Below, piece by piece: positions 1-5,629 of a stretch of 5,852 nucleotides of DNA (the first letter of the stretch is position 1; every line of letters starts with the position of its first letter). The notes under the pieces are model-generated. The model was not told the DNA's origin. It was given only the letters and a program-made list of their open reading frames with translations, and did not search any database. Position numbers and translations under genes: made by a program. The stretch comes from Eubacteriales Family XIII. Incertae Sedis bacterium (GTDB lineage Bacteria; Bacillota; Clostridia; Peptostreptococcales; Anaerovoracaceae). The DNA is taken from the NCBI GenBank assembly GCA_031290715.1, contig JAITNA010000207.1, forward strand, positions 1 through 5,852. The letters are read 5' to 3'.

Positions 1-40
1 TGCAAGCGCTTAAATAAACTGCAATGGCGTCCCATCGGTA

Positions 41-49
41 TGATATACT
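41..49 (+). promoter_or_regulatory. Putative extended -10 promoter of the chr-amr operon
   Basis: The sequence TGATATACT has the form TG-N-TATACT, an extended -10 element whose hexamer (44-49) matches TATAAT at five of six positions. No good -35 hexamer is visible at 17-19 bp upstream; the best is CTGCAA at 19-24, which matches TTGACA at only three positions. Extended -10 promoters often do not need a strong -35. The usual start point, about 7 nt downstream, falls at or next to the ATG at 56. The call rests on the motif alone, and the region upstream of position 1 is not visible. Confidence 0.45.
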
Positions 50-55
50 TCTTGC

Positions 56-637
56 ATGGAGAAGAATGTCCGCAATTGTTTCAGGTTGTTTTGGGCTTGT
101 GTTTATCTTTCGGCTTTGACGGTCGGGGGCGGCTATGTCATTGTGCCGCTTATGCAGAAAAAGTTTGTGGAGGAGCTCGGCTGGCTTCGGGAGGACGAGA
201 TGCTGAGTTTTGTGGCCATCGCGCAGTCGGCTCCGGGCGCGATCGCGGTCAATACGGCCAATTTAGTCGGGTGGAAGCTCATGGGTTTCCCTGGCGCGGC
301 CGTCGCCTTGGCCGGGACGATTCTGCCGCCGATGGTGATCATCATTATTGCGGCTTTGCTCTATCAGCGGTTCCGCGGGATTCCGGCGGTCGGCGCGGTC
401 TTTCTCGGGATGTCGGCCGGCGTCGGGGCGCTGATCATGGACGCGGTCTGCACGATGCTCGGCGGGATCCTCAAACGGCGCAAGGCGCCGCCCGTCTGCC
501 TTTGCGCCGCCGCTTTTGCCGCTGCGTTTTTCTTGCATGTCAATGTGGTTTGGATTTTGATTTGCGCGGCCGTTTTTGGAATAATCGCCGGGTCGCGTGC
601 GAATTCAAAAGGCGGCGGTGAGGGAGGGCCGCTTTGA
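56..637 (+). CDS. Short-chain chromate transporter family protein (CHR domain), first of a pair
   Basis: This 193-residue integral membrane protein belongs to the CHR (chromate ion transporter) family. The family's N-terminal signature is present: an amphipathic LFW segment at 11-13, GGGY at 24-27, and AQSAPGAIAVN at 56-66. Hydrophobic spans lie at about 81-103, 109-134 and 146-179. Long ChrA proteins carry two such domains in one chain. Short members of about 190 residues are encoded as adjacent pairs and are thought to act together in the membrane, as with YwrA/YwrB in Bacillus. The paralogous second half follows immediately, with its ATG overlapping this stop codon. The usual PGP of the signature is PGA here. 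ATG 56 is the first start in frame, since a stop lies at 41-43, but it has no Shine-Dalgarno sequence. Family assignment is firm; chromate as the real substrate is uncertain, as many CHR proteins are annotated only by homology. Confidence 0.9.
   Translation: MEKNVRNCFRLFWACVYLSALTVGGGYVIVPLMQKKFVEELGWLREDEMLSFVAIAQSAPGAIAVNTANLVGWKLMGFPGAAVALAGTILPPMVIIIIAALLYQRFRGIPAVGAVFLGMSAGVGALIMDAVCTMLGGILKRRKAPPVCLCAAAFAAAFFLHVNVVWILICAAVFGIIAGSRANSKGGGEGGPL
621..628 (+). promoter_or_regulatory. Ribosome binding site setting the start of the second chr gene
   Basis: AGGGAGGG ends 8 nt before the ATG at 637. It favours that ATG over the in-frame TTG at 634 directly before it. The site lies inside the 3' end of the upstream gene, fitting coupled translation of the pair. 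Confidence 0.6.
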
Positions 638-1218
638 TGGGGCTTGTTCGGCTTTTTTGGAGCTTTCTTCAGGTGGGTTTGTTTACCTTTGGCGGCGGCT
701 ACGCTTCGCTTCCGCTTGTGCGGGAACAGGCGGTGGAGATCAATGGCTGGTTGACGATGCCGGAATTCACGGAATTGCTCACGATCTCGCAGATGACGCC
801 GGGGCCCGTTTCCATCAATCTCGCGACCTTTGTCGGGCTTCGGACCTACGGGCTGCCGGGCGCTGTGCTTGCGACCGCGGCCTTTGTGCTGCCGTCTTTC
901 ATTCTCGTGTCCGTGCTTGCGCTGCTATACCGGAGATACAGCGAGATTCGCGTGGTTGGGAACGCGCTCGCGGGCCTGCGTCCGGCTTCGGTCGGCCTGA
1001 TTTTGGCGGCCGGGCTGTCAATCGTTCTGATGGCTTTCTTCGGGGACGGTGATATCTTTGTATTATTCGGTTCCGGTTCCGCTTCCGTGTCTGTCGACTA
1101 TGCCGCGGCCGCGCTTTTTGCCGCGAGTTTTTTCCTGCTGCGCCGATTCAAGCTGCCGCAATACGCGATTATCCTCGGCTGCGGGGCCGTGGGCGGCGCA
1201 GTGTATACCATCATGTAG
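637..1218 (+). CDS. Short-chain chromate transporter family protein (CHR domain), second of a pair
   Basis: This is the partner subunit of the preceding CHR protein, 193 residues from ATG 637. It fits the family consensus more closely: LFWSFLQVGLFTFGGGY at 6-22, then SQMTPGPVSIN at 51-61, with the PGP motif intact. Hydrophobic spans lie at about 75-98, 106-135 and 154-193, so it is an inner-membrane protein. A TTG in frame at 634 would add one residue, but ATG 637 is better placed for the AGGGAGGG site. The stop of the first gene (TGA 635-637) shares one base with this ATG, so the two are translationally coupled and probably made in equal amounts. This fits a heterodimer that mimics the two halves of a full-length ChrA. 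The substrate is not proven; an oxyanion such as chromate or sulfate is the family-based guess. Confidence 0.9.
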   Translation: MGLVRLFWSFLQVGLFTFGGGYASLPLVREQAVEINGWLTMPEFTELLTISQMTPGPVSINLATFVGLRTYGLPGAVLATAAFVLPSFILVSVLALLYRRYSEIRVVGNALAGLRPASVGLILAAGLSIVLMAFFGDGDIFVLFGSGSASVSVDYAAAALFAASFFLLRRFKLPQYAIILGCGAVGGAVYTIM

Positions 1219-1223
1219 AGTAC

Positions 1224-1229
1224 AGGAGG
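1224..1229 (+). promoter_or_regulatory. Strong ribosome binding site for the LigB/AMMECR1 fusion gene
   Basis: A perfect AGGAGG ends 8 nt before ATG 1238. It places the start there rather than at 1049, where the same frame is also open but lies inside the preceding gene. Confidence 0.85.
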
Positions 1230-1237
1230 GTTTTGAT

Positions 1238-2644
1238 ATGGCTGTCGCCGCCGCTTATCTCGTTCCGCATCCGCCGCTGATTTTTCCGGAGGTGGGGCGC
1301 GGGAAACAATTGGAAATCCGGGAAACCACGGATGCTTACCTTGCGGTTTCGGAGGAGGTCGCCGCGCTGCGCCCGGATACGGTCGTCGTCGTTTCGCCGC
1401 ACGCGGTGATGTACGCCGACTACTTTCATATTTCGCCGGGCCGGTCGGCCGCGGGGGATATGAAGCAGTTTGGGGCATCCGGGCTGAGGATCGGCGCGGA
1501 TTACGATGAGGAATTTGCGGAGCGTTTGGCGTCGCTGTCCGACGACCGCGGATTTCCGGCGGGCGTTCTCGGGGAGAAGGACGGGCGCCTTGACCACGGG
1601 ACGTCGATCCCCGTGCGCTTCCTGAAAACCGCTTTTGAAAAGGCGGGGATTTGGGGGGTGCGCTTTGTGCGCGCGGGCGTTTCCGGCCTGTCCGTCGAAG
1701 ATCATTATCGTTTCGGGCTGCTGATTCGCGAAACGGCGGCGGTGCTTGACCGAAAGACCGTTTTCATCGCAAGCGGCGATTTGTCGCACAAATTGTCGGA
1801 CAGCGGGCCATACGGATACGCGCCCGAGGGGCCGGCGTTTGACAAGTTGGTCATGAAAACGGTACGGACCGCGGACTTCCTGCCAATCCTCGAATTGGGA
1901 TCGGATTTTTGCGAAAAAGCGGGGGAATGCGGGCACAGGCCCCTTGTCGTCATGGCCGGCGCGCTCGACGGCGACGCGGTCGTTTCCAAACTCTTTTCCT
2001 ACGAAGGGCCTTTCGGCGTCGGCTACGGGGTCGGGTCTTTTCTTGTGACCGGGCGTTCAGAGGAACGCTGTTTTCTCGATCGTTATTTGGAAAACGAAAG
2101 GGCGCGCGCGGAAGCGCGCAGACGGCGGGAGAGCCCGCAGGTCAGCCTGGCGCGAAGGACGGTGGAGTGCTATGTCCGGACAGGGCGGCTGTATGAAGCG
2201 CCGGAGCCGCTGCCGCCGGAACTTCGGGAGAGCCGGGCGGGTGTTTTCGTTTCGATAAAAAAACAGGGTGCGCTGCGCGGGTGTATCGGTACGATCGCGC
2301 CCGCTGCGGAAAACGTCGGGGAGGAAATCCGCGGGAACGCGGTGAGCGCCGCGGCGCGGGATCCGCGCTTTGACGCGATTACGCCGGAGGAACTGCCGTA
2401 CCTCTCCTATTCCGTCGATGTGCTGCAGCCCGCCGAGGAGATCCGCGGCGAGTCTGCGCTCGACCCGAAACGCTACGGCGTCATTGTGACGCTCGGCGGC
2501 AAGCGCGGCCTGCTCCTGCCGGATTTGGAGGGCGTTGATACCGCGGACGAGCAGCTGCGCATCGCCATGCAAAAGGCCGACATTGCGGAGCGCGACCGCG
2601 GAAGGGTCAAGCTGGAGCGCTTTGAGGCCGTGCGGTATACATGA
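1238..2644 (+). CDS. amrA: AmmeMemoRadiSam system fusion: LigB/MEMO1-like domain plus AMMECR1 domain (proteins B and A)
   Basis: This is a 468-residue cytoplasmic protein with two domains. Residues 1-270 resemble class III extradiol dioxygenase subunit B/MEMO1-type proteins: LVPHPP with H11, VVSPH with H55, LDHGTSIP with H120, ASGDLSH with H184, and ECGHRP at 230-235. H11, H55 and E230 or C231 are the likely metal-site residues, by analogy with LigB (His, His, Glu) and MEMO1 (His, His, Cys). A charged linker (about 280-300, rich in Arg and Glu) leads to residues 300-468. These are an AMMECR1 domain with the hallmark LRGCIG at 346-351, followed by SAAARDPRF (370-378) and LLLPDLEGVD (425-434). 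The start is fixed by AGGAGG at 1224-1229. The gene lies 19 nt after the chr pair and overlaps the radical SAM gene by ATGA. The family co-occurrence of these three modules is established; the reaction is unknown to me. The N-terminal half looks closer to generic LigB-fold proteins than to stand-alone MEMO homologues. Confidence 0.9.
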   Translation: MAVAAAYLVPHPPLIFPEVGRGKQLEIRETTDAYLAVSEEVAALRPDTVVVVSPHAVMYADYFHISPGRSAAGDMKQFGASGLRIGADYDEEFAERLASLSDDRGFPAGVLGEKDGRLDHGTSIPVRFLKTAFEKAGIWGVRFVRAGVSGLSVEDHYRFGLLIRETAAVLDRKTVFIASGDLSHKLSDSGPYGYAPEGPAFDKLVMKTVRTADFLPILELGSDFCEKAGECGHRPLVVMAGALDGDAVVSKLFSYEGPFGVGYGVGSFLVTGRSEERCFLDRYLENERARAEARRRRESPQVSLARRTVECYVRTGRLYEAPEPLPPELRESRAGVFVSIKKQGALRGCIGTIAPAAENVGEEIRGNAVSAAARDPRFDAITPEELPYLSYSVDVLQPAEEIRGESALDPKRYGVIVTLGGKRGLLLPDLEGVDTADEQLRIAMQKADIAERDRGRVKLERFEAVRYT

Positions 2645-3498
2645 GCGTCCTGACAGGCGATGGGGGCCCCGAATATGTTTGCGATCTGTGTCCGAACCTG
2701 TGCCGTTTGCGGCGCGGGGATGCGGGCGCTTGCCGGGCGCGCGCCGGCGGTGAAAAGGCGGTCGTCAGCCTGAACTACGGCAAACTGACTTCGATTGCGC
2801 TCGATCCGATTGAAAAGAAGCCGCTTTCGCGCTTTCATCCGGGTTCAAAAATTTTGTCGATCGGGAGTTTCGGCTGCAATCTGCGCTGTCCCTGGTGTCA
2901 GAACCACGGTATTTCCATGGCGGGCGCCGAGTCGCCGCTTCACGTGGAAACCGCCGATCCGCAGGGGGTCGCCGAAGAGGCGGCTCGGCTGTCGCCCGCG
3001 GGGAATATCGGCGTCGCCTACACTTACAACGAGCCGCTCGTCGGTTTTGAGTTTGTGTATGATACGGCGCGGGCCGTGAAAGCGCGCGGGCTCAAAAATG
3101 TCCTCGTGACAAACGGATACGCAAACGGGCCGTACTGGGAGAAACTGCTGCCCCTTATGGACGCGATGAATATCGATTTGAAGTCGTACCGTGCGGATTT
3201 TTACAAGCGGATCGGCGGGGATCTCGATGTCGTCAAGGCCAACATCCGGTCCGCCGCCGCGCAGTGCCGCGTGGAGCTGACCTGTCTGCTCATCGACGGC
3301 GAAAACGACAGCGGCGCGGAGATGGAGGATATGGCGGGCTTTATCGCGGGGATATCGGAGGACATCCCCTTGCACATATCGCGGGCTTTCCCGCGTTATC
3401 GTTACACGGGCAGGGCGCCGACGAACCTTGAAAGCATGCGCCGCGCCGCGAAAATCGCAAAAAAACGCTTGCGTTACGTCGAGCTTGGTAATATTTGA
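2641..3498 (+). CDS. amrS: AmmeMemoRadiSam system radical SAM enzyme (PflA-like), short form
   Basis: This 285-residue radical SAM protein is related to pyruvate formate-lyase activating enzymes. The [4Fe-4S]-binding CX3CX2C motif is C79, C83, C86 (within GCNLRCPWCQNHG). TYNEP at 128-132, VLVTNGY at 154-160, MNIDLK at 176-181, IDGENDS at 218-224 and HISRAFPRYRYTG at 245-257 match the amrS subfamily. An additional N-terminal cysteine cluster, C14, C17, C21 and C31 (CDLCPNLC...GAC), is typical of the subfamily and could bind a further metal. The start ATG 2641 overlaps the upstream TGA (ATGA), so translation is probably coupled; only a weak GAGG lies upstream. Members I recall continue for some 40 residues after the conserved GN, including a CPxC-type segment. 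This protein stops two codons later (GNI), and the sequence beyond is AT-rich and not coding. The substrate is unknown; the fused LigB/AMMECR1 protein is the obvious partner. Confidence 0.9.
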   Translation: MSVLTGDGGPEYVCDLCPNLCRLRRGDAGACRARAGGEKAVVSLNYGKLTSIALDPIEKKPLSRFHPGSKILSIGSFGCNLRCPWCQNHGISMAGAESPLHVETADPQGVAEEAARLSPAGNIGVAYTYNEPLVGFEFVYDTARAVKARGLKNVLVTNGYANGPYWEKLLPLMDAMNIDLKSYRADFYKRIGGDLDVVKANIRSAAAQCRVELTCLLIDGENDSGAEMEDMAGFIAGISEDIPLHISRAFPRYRYTGRAPTNLESMRRAAKIAKKRLRYVELGNI

Positions 3499-3500
3499 CC

Positions 3501-3516
3501 CAATTTGAGCAAATTG
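3501..3516. repeat. 16-bp perfect dyad, possible operator
   Basis: CAATTTG and CAAATTG are perfect 7-bp inverted arms separated by AG. It starts two bases after the radical SAM stop codon. The two-base spacer makes a good RNA hairpin unlikely, and no T-run follows directly, so a protein-binding site is more plausible than a terminator. Its centre lies about 65 bp upstream of the start point predicted from the promoter at 3539-3567, a position common for activators. It matches no operator that I recognise. Confidence 0.4.
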
Positions 3517-3522
3517 AGCAAA
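3505..3522. repeat. Tandem 9-bp repeat, two copies
   Basis: TTGAGCAAA occurs twice back to back with no mismatch (3505-3513 and 3514-3522). It overlaps the 16-bp dyad. A second small dyad, GCAAA-T-TTTGC, follows at 3518-3528. Together they form a cluster of related half-sites of the TTTG/CAAA type upstream of the next promoter. Confidence 0.6.
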
Positions 3523-3538
3523 TTTTGCATTTATTTAT

Positions 3539-3567
3539 GTTACAAACGGTGAAATAAATAGTATAAT
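3539..3567 (+). promoter_or_regulatory. Sigma-70-type promoter of the second operon
   Basis: GTTACA at 3539-3544 matches the -35 consensus TTGACA at four of six positions. It is followed after exactly 17 bp by a perfect TATAAT at 3562-3567. The surroundings are AT-rich in an otherwise GC-rich window. Transcription would start near 3574, giving an untranslated leader of roughly 57 nt before the ATG at 3631. Confidence 0.65.
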
Positions 3568-3597
3568 GACATTATTCAGACATGGAACTTTAGAAAT

Positions 3598-3619
3598 ATT
3601 TGGGAATGATTTGGGAATG
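3598..3619. repeat. Perfect 11-bp tandem repeat in the leader
   Basis: ATTTGGGAATG is present twice in direct succession (3598-3608, 3609-3619). The second copy runs into the ribosome binding site GAGGGG (3619-3624) of the gene at 3631. It is either a simple duplication or a leader element that affects translation; the sequence alone does not decide. Confidence 0.6.
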
Positions 3620-3630
3620 AGGGGCAGGCG

Positions 3631-3852
3631 ATGCGGATAACGGACGCTCAAAGTAAAAAACTCTTGGAGTATAGCGGGACGGTTCAGTTGAAGCAGTTGG
3701 CGATGAGTTTCGCGCTGACGCGGTTCAAGAACAAGTACAAGGCAAATCCTTCTCCGGAGGTGATTGCTTCGTGTACGAATGATTTGAATTTGCTGTTCAG
3801 CAAGTACGAAAGTATCATGCGGGACGATTTTGCGTGGATTACAAGCCTGTAG
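3631..3852 (+). CDS. Small protein of unknown function
   Basis: I do not recognise this 73-residue protein. It is probably soluble and mainly helical: no hydrophobic stretch is long enough for a membrane span, and there are no cysteine pairs or nucleotide-binding motifs. It has one cysteine (in IASCTNDLN). Lysine and arginine are frequent in the middle (TRFKNKYK), and the C-terminus is more acidic and aromatic (MRDDFAWITSL). Support for a real gene comes from the promoter at 3539-3567, a GAGGGG ribosome binding site 6 nt before the ATG, and a gap of only 15 nt to the next gene on the same strand. It looks less GC-rich than its neighbours. Cotranscription suggests it works with the 321-residue protein downstream, but nothing in the sequence says how. 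Confidence 0.75.
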   Translation: MRITDAQSKKLLEYSGTVQLKQLAMSFALTRFKNKYKANPSPEVIASCTNDLNLLFSKYESIMRDDFAWITSL

Positions 3853-3867
3853 GCGGGGGGAACGGAT

Positions 3868-4833
3868 ATGTTGGTAACACCGGAAAAAGCAAAGGCGCTG
3901 GTTGAGAGCGGGAAACTGCTGCACATCTCGGGAGCGGAATCATTACTCAAAGAACTTCCGAGGGGCAATTGGATCGGCGGGTCTACGGAATATTTCCTCG
4001 GCGAGGGCGGGGGGAGCGTGACGGACGCGCTCATTTCGGTCGTCGAGCTGCCGTTTGACCGATTCAAAATCGTATCCTACGACGCGGACAGCATCGCGGG
4101 CATCGTGGGCGACACATACGATAATGGCTTTACGCTCGCGATTGTGCCTTTCGACAGCCCTGTGCACAGAAAATACGCGCTCGAGTCGGCGCAGTGGGAG
4201 GGTCTGTATCTGAGCGCGATCCTCGGCTGGGTCGCCGGATATCATCTGTCCTCGACGCGTCAGACGGCGGTCACGGTCAACGGCTATACGGGGGCGGTCA
4301 GCGAAACGGGCGCGGCGGCGCTGCACGTCGAGCTGCCGCAGGGCAAGACGGCGCAGATTGATATCATCAATATCTTTGAGCCGGACAGGGAGCGGCCAAG
4401 CGTCTTTTTTGCCGAAGATACCTTAGAGGTCAAGGACTGCGCGATCGGCGGCAAGGTCGTGAATTTCGCGCGGCATCTCCGCGAAAATCAGGTGAACACA
4501 AAGCTGCCGCTTGTGGGGGATTATTCGGGCGCTTATGTCAATGTCTCATTCAAGGAGATCGTGGGGGATACCGTGTATCTGTACGCGCCGGTCGCGGCCG
4601 GGATCGAGTATCACCTCGCGCGGGGCGTCGACGACTACGAATCGGCCTTCCGCGAAAAACTCGACTTGATCGAGGATTCGTCGGACTACGTGTTTGCCTG
4701 CAACTGCATTCTGAATTTCCTCTACGGCGGCCTTGAGGGCAAGGACCTTGGCAGTCTGTACGGGCCGGTCACTTTCGGCGAGATCGCGTGGCAGGTGATC
4801 AACCAGACCTTGGTGTATCTGCGCGTGCGGTAG
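3868..4833 (+). CDS. Conserved protein of unknown function with FIST-like features
   Basis: This 321-residue protein has no signal peptide or clear membrane segment. The N-terminal part contains LPRGNWIGGSTEYFL (30-44), then a hydrophobic strand DALISVVELPF (53-63). The C-terminal part has FACNCILNFLYGGLEG (276-291) with C278 and C280, then GPVTFGEIAWQVINQTLVYL (299-318). The pattern of a strand ending in a cysteine, a gap, then a Gly-rich GE motif and a final strand recalls FIST_C domains. The NWIGGST segment recalls FIST_N, so a sensory or ligand-binding role is possible. This is inference from pattern, not a firm family match. I also associate the LPxGNWIGG signature with a DUF family seen in proteobacteria (possibly DUF6976), from memory only. 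The start ATG 3868 follows GGGGGGAA by a good distance. It lies 15 nt after the small gene and 28 nt before the phosphodiesterase gene, so the three probably form one operon. Confidence 0.8.
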   Translation: MLVTPEKAKALVESGKLLHISGAESLLKELPRGNWIGGSTEYFLGEGGGSVTDALISVVELPFDRFKIVSYDADSIAGIVGDTYDNGFTLAIVPFDSPVHRKYALESAQWEGLYLSAILGWVAGYHLSSTRQTAVTVNGYTGAVSETGAAALHVELPQGKTAQIDIINIFEPDRERPSVFFAEDTLEVKDCAIGGKVVNFARHLRENQVNTKLPLVGDYSGAYVNVSFKEIVGDTVYLYAPVAAGIEYHLARGVDDYESAFREKLDLIEDSSDYVFACNCILNFLYGGLEGKDLGSLYGPVTFGEIAWQVINQTLVYLRVR

Positions 4834-4861
4834 CGCGGCGGCGCGGGGCAGGGCGGGGCTT

Positions 4862-5611
4862 TTGTTTGCGCGCGGGCGGCGTCCTGTGATACCCGATTGG
4901 CTGACGGAAACGGCGGTCGCGCACCGCGGTTACCATAATAATGATTCTGTTTTTGAAAACTCATTGCCCGCTTTTGCGGCCGCGGTCCGTGCGGGATTTG
5001 CAATCGAACTCGATGTTCAGCTCACAGGGGACGGGGAGCTCGTCGTATTTCACGATTTCAATTTGAATCGTCTGACGGGACTGGATCGCTTGGTCCGGAA
5101 AACGTCCATGGATCAGATTCGCGCGCTTCATCTCGGCGATACACAGGATCGTATTCCCACTTTAGAGGAAGCGCTCGACCTCGTGTCGGGGCGCGTACCC
5201 CTTTTGATCGAAACCAAGAACGGCAATACGGAATATTTGCTGGAGGATCAGCTTTGCGGGACGCTTCGGGAATACGGGGGCCTGTTCGCGATCCAGTCCT
5301 TCAATCCGCTGTCGCTCGCCCGCATCCGGAAAAATCGGCCGGATATCCCGCGCGGCCAGCTGGCTTCCCGCTTCACGGGCGCGGAGGGGGAGGGGATCGC
5401 CGCGTGGAAGCGTGTCTGCCTGCGGCATTTTTGGCTCAATGTGTTCAGCCGCCCGGATTTCATTTCCTACGCGATTCACGATTTGCCAAGCCGCCGTGTC
5501 GCGTCTTTCCGCGCAAAAGGGCTGCCCATCCTCGGCTGGACCGTGCGAAGCGGCGAGGATAGGGAAACGGCCGCGCGGTATTGCGATAATATTATTTTTG
5601 AGGAGTGCTGA
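4862..5611 (+). CDS. Glycerophosphodiester phosphodiesterase family protein
   Basis: This 249-residue GDPD-family TIM-barrel protein would hydrolyse glycerophosphodiesters to glycerol-3-phosphate and an alcohol. Visible family residues are H21 and R22 (VAHRGYH), ENS at 32-34, E49 and D51 (IELDVQLTGDGELVVFHD, 48-65), H64 as second catalytic histidine, and E117 with K119 (LLIETKNG). IPTLEEAL (98-105), FAIQSFNP and LGWTVRSGED near the end complete the fold. All core catalytic and metal residues are present. There is no signal peptide, so the enzyme should be cytoplasmic, as UgpQ is and secreted GlpQ is not. The start is uncertain: TTG 4862 has a G-rich region before it, while GTG 4886 gives the N-terminal length usual for the family (VIPDWLTE...). 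No ATG is available near the N-terminus. Why it follows the FIST-like gene is unclear; it may simply share the transcript. Confidence 0.9.
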   Translation: MFARGRRPVIPDWLTETAVAHRGYHNNDSVFENSLPAFAAAVRAGFAIELDVQLTGDGELVVFHDFNLNRLTGLDRLVRKTSMDQIRALHLGDTQDRIPTLEEALDLVSGRVPLLIETKNGNTEYLLEDQLCGTLREYGGLFAIQSFNPLSLARIRKNRPDIPRGQLASRFTGAEGEGIAAWKRVCLRHFWLNVFSRPDFISYAIHDLPSRRVASFRAKGLPILGWTVRSGEDRETAARYCDNIIFEEC

Positions 5612-5629
5612 TTTTTTCGGAAGACTTGA

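Noticed and set aside
1..56. TGCAAG at 1-6 and CTTGCA at 51-56 form a 6-bp inverted repeat flanking the promoter region.
   Set aside because: Arms this short, 44 bases apart, are easily due to chance, and the left side of the region is cut off by the window edge.
263..538. Open frames on the minus strand across the first chr gene, and similar long minus-strand frames over the other genes (for example 1211-1936, 2057-2572, 5162-5815).
   Set aside because: They lie opposite well-supported genes, have no recognisable motifs or ribosome binding sites, and are expected in GC-rich coding DNA.
1049..1237. Upstream extension of the LigB/AMMECR1 frame to an ATG at 1049.
   Set aside because: It would overlap the second chr gene by 170 bases, has no family similarity, and AGGAGG at 1224-1229 clearly marks ATG 1238.
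3501..3535. The dyad after the radical SAM gene as a rho-independent terminator.
   Set aside because: The stem is AT-rich with a two-base loop (or five pairs with a six-base loop), and only a TTTT follows at a distance; too weak to call.
4834..4861. G- and C-rich gap between the FIST-like and phosphodiesterase genes as a terminator.
   Set aside because: No complementary arms of useful length could be paired, and the only T-run is TTTT followed by further GC-rich coding sequence.
5611..5617. T-run ATTTTTT right after the phosphodiesterase stop as a terminator.
   Set aside because: No stable GC-rich hairpin precedes it within the end of the gene.
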